DNA of 64,000 nucleotides from Fomitopsis serialis (GCF_022376445.1 NW_025955087.1:1-64000); one strand, 5' to 3'; positions 1 to 11,195 are shown, numbered from the stretch's first letter. Numbers and translations: made by a program. The notes: a model not told the origin generated them from the letters alone.

Positions 1-450
1 CCGTTCCGCAGCTTCCAACTCCAGATACGGATGGTCGCTATAATCCGACTTCCCATACCGAGGCGCCCAGCCGTGCACAGTAGCACCGCCGTACCTCGCG
101 CATCCCGCTCTCGTATTTCCGCAGGTCATCCCAGATGATGGCTTCGTGCGGAGCCTTGTGGCGGACGTCGACGACGATGGCGGGCGCCGCGGCGAGTAGC
201 GACAGATCGAGCTGGTCGACGGAGCATGCGTCTCGTAGAAGTGGTACGGCGCGTCTATGTGCGTCCCGGTGTGCGTCCCGATCGTGAGCGTGTGCACGTT
301 CGCAAACGCGCCCTCGGCGAGCTTGAACGTGTGCTCGGCGGTGTACTTCGGGTGTCCCGGGCAGGTAGGCACCCCGTTGGGCACCAGCGGATGGGTGAGG
401 TCGATGACCCGCCGTTTGAGCGCGAAGTCGAGTGCCGCAGGGTCTCCCAT
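1..450 (-). pseudogene. Cyclase / kynurenine-formamidase-like gene, 3'-truncated by window edge, frame-disrupted
   Basis: Paralogue of the intact cyclase gene at 1186-1911 and tandem to it. From the ATG at 448-450 the frame reads a cyclase (PF04199) N-terminus with ThrHisProLeuValPro and the metal-binding signature HTGTHIDAPYHF. The match continues in another frame from about 230 (VDQLDLSLL...VVDVRHKAPHE, IWDDL) and in a third frame below about 100 (GWAPRYGKSDYSDHPYLE). The first switch fits loss of one base. The second is accompanied by a few missing residues, so it is less simple. There is no room for an intron at either switch. Family members hydrolyse amides such as N-formylkynurenine or cyclic substrates with a metal-bound histidine/aspartate set. 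It could be a decayed duplicate or an intact gene with sequence errors; the remainder lies outside the window. Confidence 0.6.
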
Positions 451-490
451 GTGAACGTGAGGGGCTTGGATGTGCTCGGGGCACACAGCG

Positions 491-501
491 TACATATATA
501 G
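491..501 (-). promoter_or_regulatory. TATA-like element upstream of the first cyclase gene
   Basis: On the minus strand a CTATATATG stretch lies about 43-50 nt upstream of the ATG at 450. This is a plausible core-promoter TATA box by position and composition only. Confidence 0.3.
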
Positions 502-1185
502 CCCGGGTCGGTGCCGAGGAGGCTGCAGGTGAATGTTCGGTGGTTCAAAGACATCACGGAGGACAATACGGACGTCGGTCCGGGAGATAGAGTCAACCGT
601 CCACTGACAGACGGCGGCCTATTTTACGGCGTCTTCAGCGACACTTCAGTGTAGCTTGAGTGTAGCCTGGTGATACCTGGAGTAACATGGCACTGACCGG
701 ATACAGCCTGGCCGCGCCAAAGAGTGCACCAGGGATGGGATGATGGATTGATAGAGCAAGCACCCGCAAGGTGAACGGGTCGAGGTTTCAAGTCAGTTTC
801 AAGTCTCCTGTTCCGAGCGGCGAGGAGACGGGTAGCCGATGTATCAGCGCCGTAGTCAGATACCAAGAACGTCCACCTGTGTCAAACACTATCACGTTGG
901 CCGCTAATCCCAGGCGAAAACGAGCTGCACAGCTTCGTACGCACCAGACGAGTGTTGTGACTCTTTCGAACATCCCGGATACCAGACAGCATTTGGGAAG
1001 TGAGGCAAGTACACACTCCGAGAACCACATTACGAAACACGAGAGTCGCCTCCTGTATAACATGTCATAAGGTCAAAACGCCTGACACTCGGAGGTCCTG
1101 ATGACAGTATATACCCCATGAGCATAAATCCCATGAAGTGAACAATCTCGGTGGGGAGGGGCAAGCCCTCAGTCGGAACAGGAAC
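502..1185. other. Intergenic between tandem cyclase genes
   Basis: No ORF here has a recognisable domain or plausible splice structure. It should contain the 5' region of the first cyclase gene and the 3' region of the second, both transcribed leftward. Confidence 0.5.
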
Positions 1186-1911
1186 TCACATGAATGGATC
1201 ACCGAGTCCCGCACGTCCGTCTCCAAGCGAAAGCACGCACGGGCGAGCCATCGCATCTGCCGATCTTAAGCGGACCATGTTGACGATCCAGTCACCGTCC
1301 TGTATCGCCCCAAGGTTGCTAAGATTCTCCGCGATGATACCTCCAGCACCGAGGATGACCTGATGCACGGCAAAGTCGGCCTCTGCGTGCGGGTCGAGGT
1401 GCGTCGGGTCGGGACTGAGGGTGTCGATACCTATGGTCCTGACGCCAGTCGTGATGACGCGCTCGGCCGCCTCGCGATCCAGGTATGGATGTTCGAAGAA
1501 CGTGTCAGTCCCCCAGTGCCTTGACCAGTCTGTCCGTACCAACAGGATGACACTAGCATCCTCCGAGACATATCTGCGCAGTCTCTCTTCATATGGTTGC
1601 AAGTCGCTCCAGACAAATGGCTGTTTGGCGGCTTTGTTCGATACGTCCACTACAACTGCAGAACCAACGAAGCGAGAGAGTGGAACTTCGTCAATGCGCT
1701 TCCCGTCTTGTATGAAATGGTAAGGGGCGTCGACGTGGGTGCCAGTGTGTGAGCCCATCGAGATGGACGTAACGTTATTTCCGTCGTGTTCGATGGTCAG
1801 AGTTGGGCAGCAGCTGAATATAGGGTCGCCAGGATACACTGGGGTGTTTGGATCAAGAGTTTGCGAGAGGTCTACGTATTCGGCTGGCATGGATCCGACT
1901 GTACTGGGCAT
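1186..1911 (-). CDS. Cyclase family protein (kynurenine formamidase-like)
   Basis: Intronless ORF of about 241 residues from the ATG at 1911. It shows the whole cyclase (PF04199) pattern: an N-terminal YVDLSQTLDPNTPVYPGDP, the metal-binding signature HTGTHVDAPYHF, then SAVVVDV, VILLVRTDW, HPYLDREAAE, GIDTLSPDP and a C-terminal GDWIVNMVRL. Members hydrolyse N-formylkynurenine or related amides; the exact substrate cannot be read from the sequence. The ORF extends upstream to 2028, but that extension is a run of twelve leucines encoded by a GGA/TCC microsatellite, so the ATG at 1911 matching the family N-terminus is preferred. If the upstream ATG were used, the leucine run would act as a signal anchor. 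A tandem diverged copy lies at 1-450. Confidence 0.85.
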   Translation of the reverse strand: MPSTVGSMPAEYVDLSQTLDPNTPVYPGDPIFSCCPTLTIEHDGNNVTSISMGSHTGTHVDAPYHFIQDGKRIDEVPLSRFVGSAVVVDVSNKAAKQPFVWSDLQPYEERLRRYVSEDASVILLVRTDWSRHWGTDTFFEHPYLDREAAERVITTGVRTIGIDTLSPDPTHLDPHAEADFAVHQVILGAGGIIAENLSNLGAIQDGDWIVNMVRLRSADAMARPCVLSLGDGRAGLGDPFM

Positions 1912-1973
1912 GAAAGGGGGCGGTAAATATGACAGTCTTAGCTTCAACGAGCGTCGAGCGAACACCAGCAGCA

Positions 1974-2129
1974 GGAGGAGGAGGAGGAGGAGGAGGAGGA
2001 GAGGTGGGGGGTCCATTGTTAGCGGCATTAGCCACCGACCGCAACGGTTACACGGTCAGGTGACCGCAAGACCAACAGACGTGACGCGACGTGACGGACC
2101 CCTCCTCCTCCTCCTCCTGCTGCTGCTGC
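1974..2129. repeat. Complementary GGA and CTC trinucleotide microsatellites
   Basis: A (GGA)n tract at about 1974-2001 is followed about 100 nt downstream by a (CCT)n(GCT)n tract at about 2098-2129. The two tracts are complementary to each other, so the strand could fold back. They lie in the space between the divergently transcribed cyclase gene (minus) and Sld7-like gene (plus). Confidence 0.8.
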
Positions 2130-2218
2130 CTCGGGCTGCCTGAACGTGCCAGTTCTCCTCCAGATTGTCACTTTACTACGCGCTGCACAACATTAGCTCG
2201 TCATACTACTGTAGTGGG

Positions 2219-3668
2219 ATGTTATTTCCAGATTCAGCGATGGACGAATGCTACACAGACGACACGAAAGCCTCGCAAACGACCACGCAATCTACTCACC
2301 GCCTTCTCTACCGAGGCGCACTCTCGCTCCCCGAATCGCACATGGTTCTCGACGGGCTGAGCTTTACAGCCCCTCTTGGAACATCCGCGCTGGCTGCGTC
2401 GAAGCTCAACGATGTCAACTTCGACTTATTCAACCATCCTCTCGCGCTCGCGCTCGAAAGTATGCGTGGCAGACCCAGTCTGCATCTTGTGGGCGCTGTC
2501 GAGATGCGCAAGCTTTGGGTGGACGAGAAGAGCTCTGGAGTGGTGCAACTGTGAGTACTTGCTGTGCTCTTTTGTCGTCATATATGTATATCCCGCCACG
2601 CAGAGACATCCACCCGAAGGCGACACTCAGCCGATTATACTTTGAGAATATATTCTGTCTGGAGCCTTTCACGTCTCCTACCGGACGAAGTGACTACGGA
2701 GTACGCGTCAGCCTCAGCGACAGCGGTAAGCACTCGTCCAGCCCCTCTCTTTGCCAACTGGTACCCATACGCACGCAAAGGCGACTCCAGTGCAGAAGAC
2801 ATTATCATCTACGCCCAACTTGAATCCACCTCGTCCGACGTCTTCGACAGCCCCCTCACTCCTCCCTCTACCTCCACCTCTCCCTCACAGCCCATCCGCC
2901 TCCTCGTCGCGTGCATCCTCCCTGGCCCGCCACCCATGCCCATCCCCTCGCGCCCGCGTCCAGACGACCCCACACCCCGGATGCCCTCCCTCCCCACTCC
3001 CACGACCGCCGCGAAGCGCAAGCGGGACGCGTCCCCCTCTCGCGCGACAAGAAGTCCCGATCCGCGGCAGGGAAGGACAAAGACGGCCCGGACGCGGAGG
3101 CACTGCGCAGGGCGCGCGAGACGATGACGCGCCTTCCCAAAGCCATGTCCGCCCCCGCTGTGCCGAAGGCGGGCAGGCAGGTGGAGTTCAAGGTGCCGAG
3201 TGTCCCGTCGCGGGCCAGCGCGAAGGTGCGCCAGGCGAGCGTGGACGGGGACGCGTGCGAGAGCCCTGTGGACGCGTTCAACGCTGCGCATGTCGCAGGT
3301 GGGGAGTTTGCGACGTTCTCGGCGGACCAGAAGGAGAAGACGAACAAGACGGTGTGTTGATGTTCTCGGTTTGTCAGATGAATCGCTGATCCTTCTCGCA
3401 GGTCGTGAAGCAGGCGGTCGTACGCTGTCTCTCGGATCATGCTGTCACGAAGCAGCACCCAGAGTTCCACGACGTGTTCCAGTACATCTATAGAGGGACG
3501 TGCTTCGCGTTGGTGCGTGCATGGTTTATCTTCGCCTGATCGCTGAGCTCACTGTGCATCCAGCGGTCACAAATGCGCAGTACACCGGTCGATCTCTGGA
3601 GTGTGTACAAGCTCGTGGATTCACATGCAAAGATGTACGTCCCTGCTGGGGAACGTGGGGTTTCATAA
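2219..3668 (+). CDS. Sld7-like DNA replication initiation protein (C-terminal domain match)
   Basis: Five exons: about 2219 (or ATG 2240)-2550, 2604-2725, 2781-3351, 3402-3512 and 3564-3668, each with GT-AG borders. The N-terminal part has HRLLYRGALSLPESH and a Leu/Ala-rich LALALESMRGRPSLHLVGAV block. The middle is Pro/Ser-rich with a basic KRKRDASPSR patch. The last two exons read VVKQAVVRCLSDH, HPEFHDVFQYIYRGTCFALRSQM and DLWSVYKLVDSHAKM. I recognise this as the Sld7 C-terminal domain pattern; Sld7 partners Sld3 at replication origins. Around 3052 the frame shifts by one base inside a continuous Arg/Lys/Asp stretch; restoring one G (GCGGAC instead of GCGAC) rejoins the frames, so a sequence error is likely. 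The family call is from memory of the domain and is moderate. Confidence 0.6.
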
Positions 3669-4386
3669 CAGGCTGCAGGTCATCCGTTTTTGCTGGTCAT
3701 ACAAGTCACCGAAGGTATCATTCACTGTGTACACGTACGGACATTCGAGGCAAGTTGCAATGTATCCTATACTCAAACGCATGCGCATGTACATACGCTC
3801 GCAATATGCTTATCCCACTCCATCCGTGCTGCCACGTAGACTCTGGGGACTATGAGATTCAGACAGCCACAACTTCTACATAGCTTCGTGCTATGTCTTG
3901 GTTGACACGGGAGAGTGAGCGAAAGGCACATCTGTTAGGGAGGAACCAAGGCATGTAAGTCCGCCGCGCTCACTGGAGCGCCGCTTCCCTTTCAAGTTCG
4001 CGCCCGTGCTGCATTCCAATATCCAACCCGATTGACGGGGATGGTCCGCGGGTGTCACCTCAGCGGGCGGTATGCGTGCGGTGTCGGCATGAGTTGAGAC
4101 AGAAGATGAAGATCTCGTACGACCTCCTGCTGTGTTCGGTGACGAGCTAGTAATATACAGGGTACCTGTACTAGCCGAGACAACGTTCTGTGCTTCATAG
4201 TCATGGTTCATCGCACGACCGCGCTACCGCTGACCAGTCGCCCAGATCAGCGCCAGCTGCGACGCAGCCGATCAACGTCAATTGCCGCTTTACTCGCAAC
4301 AGCGCGCGCATATATATATCCTCGTCAGCATGGAGTACTGACCCCAAAACGCTGCACGCCCTCACCGACATTTCGTACGCAACAGT
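3669..4386. other. Intergenic with promoter of the first acyl-CoA ligase
   Basis: No recognisable coding sequence. A minus-strand ORF of 106 residues (3891-4211) has no domain and is probably chance. The right end carries the TATA element for the ligase gene. Confidence 0.5.
4307..4320 (+). promoter_or_regulatory. TATA-like element of acyl-CoA ligase 1
   Basis: An alternating CATATATATATC tract lies about 68 nt upstream of the ATG at 4387, the usual distance of a fungal TATA box. Confidence 0.4.
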
Positions 4387-7294
4387 ATGCGCGTAGTCCA
4401 AGGTCCCGGAGGCCCTCTCCCAGCGATCCCAGATGACTTGACGATTCCGCAGTTCATGTTGGATGTCGGGCACCTAAACAGACCAAGACTAGGCAAGAAT
4501 CGGCCATGGATGATTGAGGAGGCCACAGGGAGGGAAGTGGGAGAAGAGGAGGTGAGTGGAACGCGGTTCTTGACCGACCCAGAACACGTGCACGTGAGAG
4601 GACAGGGACGTCGACGGCCATCGCCAGGCTCAGTCTGTTCCTCCTCTTCGAGGTTCACACCAAAAATGTCCTACATTCCGCTTTTCAAAATCATCGCGAT
4701 GGCGGCCTCATGTGCTTTCTGCGAAAGTGGTCGATATTTGTCGTGTGCACTGAGCCAAAGTGGCTACCGTCGTGGCGGTGTCGATAGTGCTAGTACACTG
4801 TGCTTGAAGTTAAATATCGAGGACCGGAGCCTCACAAGTATATGACGGGAAGGCGGCTAGTAACTCACATGAATATTGGCTTGTAGCTTCGTTCGCGCAC
4901 AGACAGTCTTGCGAATGCGCTCAAAACCCGTTGGAACATAGGCGGGTATCGATGTTCTCACTGTACTAATGGTCATTGATGAATGCTCGATTCTGTTCCA
5001 TATACAGGAGATGAAGATGTTGGTGAGCCATCAGCATTTGTTCAGGGCATAGAGCTCTGGACAACGTCTCTTGCCAGTTTGCGTGTACAGTCCGAACCAT
5101 GTTGGTATGTTGATTCCCATTTAAGTGATGTTCGTTGCATCTCACTCAAAAGAACTTAATTCTAAGACTTCCCTGTGATGGTCTGGTAAGCTGTCCTTCG
5201 ACGCCATGCGCCAGATTGTTGTCGACATATATTTTGCAGGGCCGTTCACCGACTGGGAGCTGTCATCAGGTGCGTATATACTGGCCTATGTCAGTCATGA
5301 ATATTCACTGTGCCTCAATTTCTTTCTAGCACAGCCAACCCTTCGTACAATCATAACGAGCTCGTCCACCAATTGAAGACCACCGACGCCAAGCTTATCT
5401 TTGTGCATTTCACCTGTCTCGCGATCGTAGAAGCTGCCGCACGCACGGTCGGGCTCATGCTGGATAGCATTGTCCTAGTTGACAGACCACCGAACGGGAA
5501 GTCCTCTTACATGACGGTCCAGGAACTCGTCACGAAGGGCCTGAGCATACCGATAAGCTATACAGAGAGGAAACTCAAATCAGGCGAAGGAAAGACAAAG
5601 ATCGCGTTTCTGAACTTCTCTAGCGGCACCACCGGGCTTCCGAAGGTTCGTTGCATCTGGAGATGGGCTGTGAGTGACAACTGAAGGTTTCTCGTAGGCT
5701 GTGATGGTCCCGCATTACGCGCAGATCGCCAACATCATTCAGTGCGTTGTTTATGCCGAGGGCGATCCTAAGCCATGGGAAGACAAACCCTTCAGACCCG
5801 GTCGGATAATATACGCAGGTTTGCCTCTTTTATTCTGTAGTTATGTATAATTGCTGAGAGTCGATCGGTGCTTTGCAGCACTACCATTCTACCGTAAGCT
5901 TCCGTGCACTGCGAACGACCCTTGAGACATCCTGACAGATGGCAGACGTATATGGCCTTGCGTTTATCATGCACTTTGGGTTCTTCCTCGGGGTACATCA
6001 CCAATTTTCTTCGTAGGCTTGCTGTATTGTTGACCGCTACCGCAGATGCCGCTTGTCGTTTCCCAGAAATTCGTCTTCACCGACATGCTCAAGAGTATCG
6101 AGCGCTACCGTATCACAACCCTCCCGTACGCGTCATCTCCTAATCGCGTGGACCAAAGCTTGACTTGTTGATCAGCTGCGTGCCTCCTATGGCCGTACTG
6201 TTAGTCAAGGTTTGTCGGTGTCCCTCGACGCTCACCACACCCCATTGCTTACCCACAAGTCTTATGTTAGCACCCAGACGTGAAGAAATACGACCTCAGC
6301 ACCATCCAGTCTGTCATGATTGGGGCCGCCCCCGTTTCGCCCGAACTTCAAGCAGCTGTGGCCAACGTCTTTCCCAAAGCCAGGGTCGGTCAAGCCTTCG
6401 GTGAGCTCCTCTCCTCTGCGTCAGGGCTTGTCTCGATTGAACCCCGTGCAGGTATGACAGAGAGCTTCGCAGTGGTAACGCTCCCGCGACATGACCAGAG
6501 GGTTGGCACGCTGGGCAGTGCAGGGGTGCTCATTCCCGGCGTCGCCGCGCGCGTCGTCCGCCCGGACGGCACGGACTGTGCGCCGGACGAGCCCGGGCAG
6601 TTCCTCGTGAAGGTGCCCTCTCTGGCGCTGGGATACTTGAACAATGAGCAGGCGTGCGTCTCGTCTGTGCTTTGCGACTCGGAACTGACGAGGAGTGTAG
6701 GAATAAGGAGACGTTCGTGGACGGGTGGCTGAACACGGGCGACGAGGTGATCGTCAACGACCAGGCCGAGCTGTTCGTCATCGACCGCATCAAGGAGCTC
6801 CTGAAAGTGCGAGGCTTCCAGGGTTCGTCGCCAGCTGTACCCGTCCGCTCTGTCATTACTCACTTGCGGACGTCGCGTTCTCTCCAGTCGCTCCCGCGGA
6901 ACTCGAGGGCTTCATCCTCGACCATCCGGACGTCTCGGACGTCTGCGTGGTCAGTCTGCTCGATGACTTCAACGGTGACCTCCCCCTCGCGTTTGTCGTG
7001 CCCACCGCGAGCGCTAAGGAGCGCATGAGCAAGGACCCCGCCGAAGGTGAAAAGATCAAAGCGGCGATCGTCAAGGTATACTGATCGTCTTCAGTGGAAC
7101 TAGATCGCTGATGATTCGTGCGGCCCTTGCAGTACGTCGCGGATGGCAAGATCTCCTACAAGCAGCTCACTGGCGGCGTCGAGTTCATCGACGTGATCCC
7201 GAGGAACCCTAGCGGGAAGCTGCTCAGACGGTTCCTACGCGACAAGGCAAGGAGTGCACACCTGAAGACCAAGGGCGTTAAGGCGAAGCTTTGA
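4387..7294 (+). CDS. 4-coumarate:CoA ligase-like acyl-CoA synthetase with PTS1 (copy 1)
   Basis: AMP-dependent ligase of the ANL superfamily, activating a carboxylic acid with ATP and forming the CoA thioester. About 15 short exons with 45-70 nt introns can be traced from the ATG at 4387 (IPDDLTIPQFML) to the TGA at 7292-7294. The ATP-binding P-loop is FLNFSSGTTGLPKA near 5610-5700. Also visible are FYHVYGLAFIMHFG (spliced), a GMTES core after the intron ending near 6452, GWLNTGDEV near 6730 and the C-terminal catalytic-lysine motif PRNPSGKLLRR near 7200. The protein ends LysAlaLysLeu, so the last tripeptide AKL is a canonical PTS1 and predicts a peroxisomal enzyme. Substrate (phenylpropanoid, medium-chain or branched fatty acid) cannot be decided. 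A paralogue lies at 29237-31889 and a relic at 11400-11511. Confidence 0.9.
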
Positions 7295-8877
7295 TGTGGG
7301 GGAGCTTTCCGTCTGTAACGGAGACTGTCGCGATACTCGTCGGCGCGCAGGCCGTAGACATTTTTCCAGTATCTATTGGGTGGAGACCATGCTATCAGCT
7401 GGTAAAAATCGGGTTTCCTTGGTTAGTGTGCATCACAGTAAGGTCGGCGCGTGTCCCAACTCGGAGAAGGCAGCACTTGAAATTTGCTTACCCAAGGATA
7501 TTACGGAACCACATTATTGCGTGTATCTGGGTGACTATATGCGGCTCCCTACACGATCTCGGAGGGCTTTTGTTCTGGTTTGCCTCTTCGAAAGGCGAGA
7601 GAGGAAGACGGTGTCGCAGAACCCAAACCTCCACGCCGACCGTCACGACATGGGGGCCTCTAAATCCGTACGCATGTGGTCCGCCCATGTCCAAGGAGCC
7701 CATACTGCGACCCCGGCCTCGAAACCGCAAGGGAAGTAGCCACGGCCGTCTCCACCGAAGGCGTGTTCGTGCAAGCCGGGGAACATCTCCGGATGCATGT
7801 GGTCAAGCGGTCCATGACTACTGAACCCATCTCTCCTGCGGGCGAACATACCGAAGACGAAAGCAGATCTAACTTACCACGTCCGAAATGCTAGGTGCCT
7901 TCGCGATGACGCTGGTGGTGGTGGTGGCCGACGGTGTTGTGGTGGCGGAGGCGGCACCACCGACTGGGGTTAAGCTGCGGACCGGGAAATAGAGGAGCTA
8001 AGGGTCCGAGGAAAGTTCTCGCGGGACAGACCGTGGTGGTGTAAGACTCCACGAGTCGAACGTAACTTAGCATATACAGGGATCGGTAGATCATCGATTG
8101 GCCTGAAAACTAGGCTCTAGTACGAGAGCCTTCAGTCTCACCGAGCAGCGGTAAACTTCAAATGACATGCACCTTTTGGGATTCAAGTTTGCGTCGCCTG
8201 TGGACGAGAGCCACGTCGTTCGTTCGTAACACGCGCGGAGGTCTTGTGGTCACACTCGTGCGCAAAGCAGGGCAATTAGGCATTGTATACTGACAAGGTA
8301 TGGTGTAAGTGTCAAGCCGGTCTGCTACGGGATGAGAAGACACACCAACGCCACGAACTACCACTGCACAGGCATAACACAGTACTGTACATACATACAA
8401 CGTAGTACTGCACACATTACATACATGGGGCCTCATAGGACAAGACGTCATAAAGGAGTGGAATCGGCATTCGGCCGGTCAACTTCAATGAGTCCTGACT
8501 CATTGTTCAAGAATGCGATCCCAACGATTACTGAGAAGACGAAGAAGCATCACGTAAGTAAACATGGGAAAAGTGAAAGTGGGAAGGCATACTGCCTGGG
8601 AAAGGAGGTCGAGACATTGACATCGTTCCATAATCGGGGACATACTGATGCTGTCGAGCATGCTGATCCATTGAGCACAGCGCGATCGGACGGCGAACAT
8701 GGCCTACGCAGACACCGTCCAGTTGGCCTCCAAGCTCGTCAAGCTCGCGGCTGCGTCGTACCGCGGTACGTGAACGAAATTCCTCCACGTCCACGCCCGG
8801 GTTGATGAGTCCAACTGCCTCTCCCGCTGCACCCCCGACCAGGAGCTACAACGGGTGAGACGCCGCTACGCCAGGCT
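7295..8877. other. Intergenic, no firm gene
   Basis: On the minus strand, frames near 7640-8000 give a Gly/His/Ala/Thr-rich composition (HHHH, ATTTPSATTTT) that could be a small spliced low-complexity protein. On the plus strand, a possible exon from the ATG at 8701 (MAYADTVQLASKLVKLAAAS) is followed by a possible exon near 8800-8930 with two cysteines (NCLSRCTPDQE). Neither resembles a family I recognise and neither is supported enough to call. Confidence 0.3.
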
Positions 8878-11004
8878 TCAACGAACGCGGAGCCACGTCC
8901 TACAACATGATGAGTTCCACGTGTAGAGGTGTAACGTCATTGTGAGGTTCAACTCACGGGAAGCATGTCGTTGACGCTCTGTCGACATGGTCGATTCCCG
9001 ATGATTAGTCGCTCGTACGCGAGGTGACTCGGAAGCTTGATGCCGGCGCGAGAATGGACCCTCATCGTTGTCTCCATCAGTGGGCAGTCTACTCAAAGCG
9101 ATCGAAGCAGCGCGTAGGAGATCGCGAACGGCGTCCGGACGGCCAGTGCCACGTCCGCCGCGACCCCTGGTCGAGGGCGCGACGTGGGTTGGGCTGGTGG
9201 CAATGTGATTGGAAGCTCCGCGACCTCCCCGACTTGACAGTCTTCCTGGGGCCGCCGCTCCGCGTCTTGGTTGTACATGTCGGAGGTCGACGCGTGTGTT
9301 AGCTTCTTGCAGTTCCCGGATGTGGCGTAGGACTGTAAACACCATGGTCGAGGACCCTGCACCCCCAGTCGCCACTCGTTCCGTGACAGTCACCGGGGTG
9401 GAGAGCCCATTCACGCCTGGCGTGGCTGAACCGGCAATTCGGAATCGCAGAGCACCGTACCCCAAGGTGGTGTGCCCGCCAGCAGCCGCCGCCTTGAGTA
9501 CCGCAAACTCAACGAAGGCCTTCGTGGACGCAGCCTTGAGCATATTAGCGAACTCGAGTGGGTTGCGAATCTGTTGCCAGCGTCTGTCTACCATCCAAGA
9601 TGGCAGCGCGGTGTCACGAGGAGAGTAGGAGAGGATGAGGACGTCAGTGGACATGCGGTAAAACGATGCAACACGGGCAGCGATCTCGCGCAAGGTGTGA
9701 AGGCGGTTGGAGATAATCCCACGAGCGTGGATGTCGAGCAATCCGCCCCCAAGCCGTGCCAGGTTGATCTCGAGTACATCGGTGACAGCCTGTTGAGGCT
9801 CAGGGCGCTGTGCTCTGCGCAATGTAGCGGGTCGGGTACCATGGGCGGTCTCGGCCAAGACTGCGCGAGATAGCATAGCAGAGCGGCCAGCCTGAGTGTT
9901 GGCGGACCCGTCGGATGCAGCAGTACTCGACGATAGCACGAGAGGCTCGTACCGTGCTGGTACTGCGGAACAACGTTGTAGGGAGTGCTGATGGACAACA
10001 TTGGCAAAGCCACTGCGGGGTGCTCCGCTCTCTAGCACTACGTTCCTAGGTGAGCCCGCCGCGGCGACACTTTGTCTGGTGCTGCTGGTGCTGGACAGAC
10101 TTTGGCGAGTAAGGGATGATGAGCGGGAATGCGAGACTCTCCGCATGCTGGGGCCAGGCTCCTCAGCGTTGGGCACCTGGCGAGATACCGTGGCTGGCGG
10201 AGGCGGTGGTGGACTCGCCGTCATCACAAGGCGGTCATGAACAGGCGGTCCGTACGCAGGAGGGGGACGCGGGCTACTAGACCGGTAGCGAGCCTGGGGA
10301 CGGTCACCGGCTAGGACCAATGAACGGTCCAAGCCGATTCCGCCTTCGTCCACTACGGTGACCGATCGCAGCGCTCGCGTCAGGTCAAGTGCAACTGCTT
10401 CACGGTTGGGACCGCGAAGCAGCTGCGCGAGGCTCAACCGCAGCGGTGCTCCATGTATCCACACACCCTCCCCATCTGCGAACAGGCTGTAAGGTTCAGC
10501 CACCATACGTCGCGCGAACTGTGCTTCAACTGTGTCGTGAAACACAGAATCGTTTTCGTTCGTTGGTGGGGAAGGTGTGATTGATCGACGCTGAACATCG
10601 CCAATCCCAATCGGCGACTCGTTGGTCAGGAAGGCGGGTGGGCGCCATTGAGAGACCGATATCTTGACAATGCGGTCTCCAGTACTGTCGTCGACGTTCT
10701 CTTCGCTAGTACGAGCGATAGCTTGATCAACGACGTCGACATGTCTGTTACGCACCCAACAGTCCACTGGCTGGGTTGGGGACACTACAGCTAGCATTGC
10801 CATCAGTCCTTCCTCGTCATCTACAACGACCTGGCGGCCATCGTGACCAATATACTGGAGGGCAGCGTCATTCGGCAGGGGGTCATAGGCTGCCCATAGC
10901 CAGTGGGCCATGCATGCCCAAGAAGGAATTGATGTCAATGTACATCTGAACTTGCGAACAAGCCTGCTGCCGCAAAAGAAACGGAAAGTCATGGAAGTCT
11001 CCAT
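8878..11004 (-). CDS. Uncharacterised protein with two PB1-like domains (copy 1)
   Basis: Single uninterrupted ORF of about 708 residues from the ATG at 11004. The ORF is open upstream to an ATG at 11235, but that part encodes only a Pro/Leu/Ser tract from a pyrimidine-rich leader, and the paralogue also starts with MetGlu at the equivalent site. Residues about 5-75 read MTFRFFCGSRLVRKF, an amphipathic helix with MAHWLWAAYD, then LQYIGHDGRQVVVDDEEGL, which resembles the strand-helix-OPCA layout of PB1 domains. A second block around residues 390-500 has LREIAARVASFY, LILSYSPRDTALPSW and NPLEFANMLKAA with a similar layout. The linker is Ser/Pro/Arg-rich and probably disordered; the tail has RGRGGRG repeats. 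PB1 domains are protein-interaction modules. Function unknown; a frame-shifted paralogue is at 18807-20717. Confidence 0.7.
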   Translation of the reverse strand: METSMTFRFFCGSRLVRKFRCTLTSIPSWACMAHWLWAAYDPLPNDAALQYIGHDGRQVVVDDEEGLMAMLAVVSPTQPVDCWVRNRHVDVVDQAIARTSEENVDDSTGDRIVKISVSQWRPPAFLTNESPIGIGDVQRRSITPSPPTNENDSVFHDTVEAQFARRMVAEPYSLFADGEGVWIHGAPLRLSLAQLLRGPNREAVALDLTRALRSVTVVDEGGIGLDRSLVLAGDRPQARYRSSSPRPPPAYGPPVHDRLVMTASPPPPPPATVSRQVPNAEEPGPSMRRVSHSRSSSLTRQSLSSTSSTRQSVAAAGSPRNVVLESGAPRSGFANVVHQHSLQRCSAVPARYEPLVLSSSTAASDGSANTQAGRSAMLSRAVLAETAHGTRPATLRRAQRPEPQQAVTDVLEINLARLGGGLLDIHARGIISNRLHTLREIAARVASFYRMSTDVLILSYSPRDTALPSWMVDRRWQQIRNPLEFANMLKAASTKAFVEFAVLKAAAAGGHTTLGYGALRFRIAGSATPGVNGLSTPVTVTERVATGGAGSSTMVFTVLRHIRELQEANTRVDLRHVQPRRGAAAPGRLSSRGGRGASNHIATSPTHVAPSTRGRGGRGTGRPDAVRDLLRAASIALSRLPTDGDNDEGPFSRRHQASESPRVRATNHRESTMSTERQRHASRELNLTMTLHLYTWNSSCCRTWLRVR

Positions 11005-11027
11005 GTTGGAGTCAGGGTGGGGTTTGG

Positions 11028-11195
11028 AGGGGAAGAGTGGGAGCGGGAGGAGAGGCGGGAACGGGAGGAAGAGAGGCGGAGGAGGAGAGGCGGGAGGAGG
11101 AGAGGGAAAGCGGTGGCTCGGAGGAGGAAGAGAGGGAAGGCGGGAGGAGGAAGAGAGGGGAAGCGGGAGGGGAGGCGGAGGGTCCAAAGTGAGTG
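11028..11195. repeat. Polypurine/polypyrimidine tract
   Basis: About 165 nt of almost pure G/A on the plus strand (GGGAGGAGAGGCGGG-like units). On the minus strand it is a CT-rich leader immediately upstream of the dual PB1-like gene, as is common in fungal core promoters. Such tracts can form triplex or G-quadruplex structures. Confidence 0.75.

Noticed and set aside
255..596. 113-codon minus-strand frame over the first cyclase
   Set aside because: Other-frame shadow; the homologous reading is in a different frame and starts at 450.
1739..2143. 134-codon plus-strand frame ending in an Arg/Leu run
   Set aside because: Antisense shadow of the cyclase gene extended through the GGA/CTC microsatellites.
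2868..3470. 200-codon minus-strand frame across the Sld7-like gene
   Set aside because: GC-rich antisense shadow; the plus strand has consistent splice sites and domain similarity.
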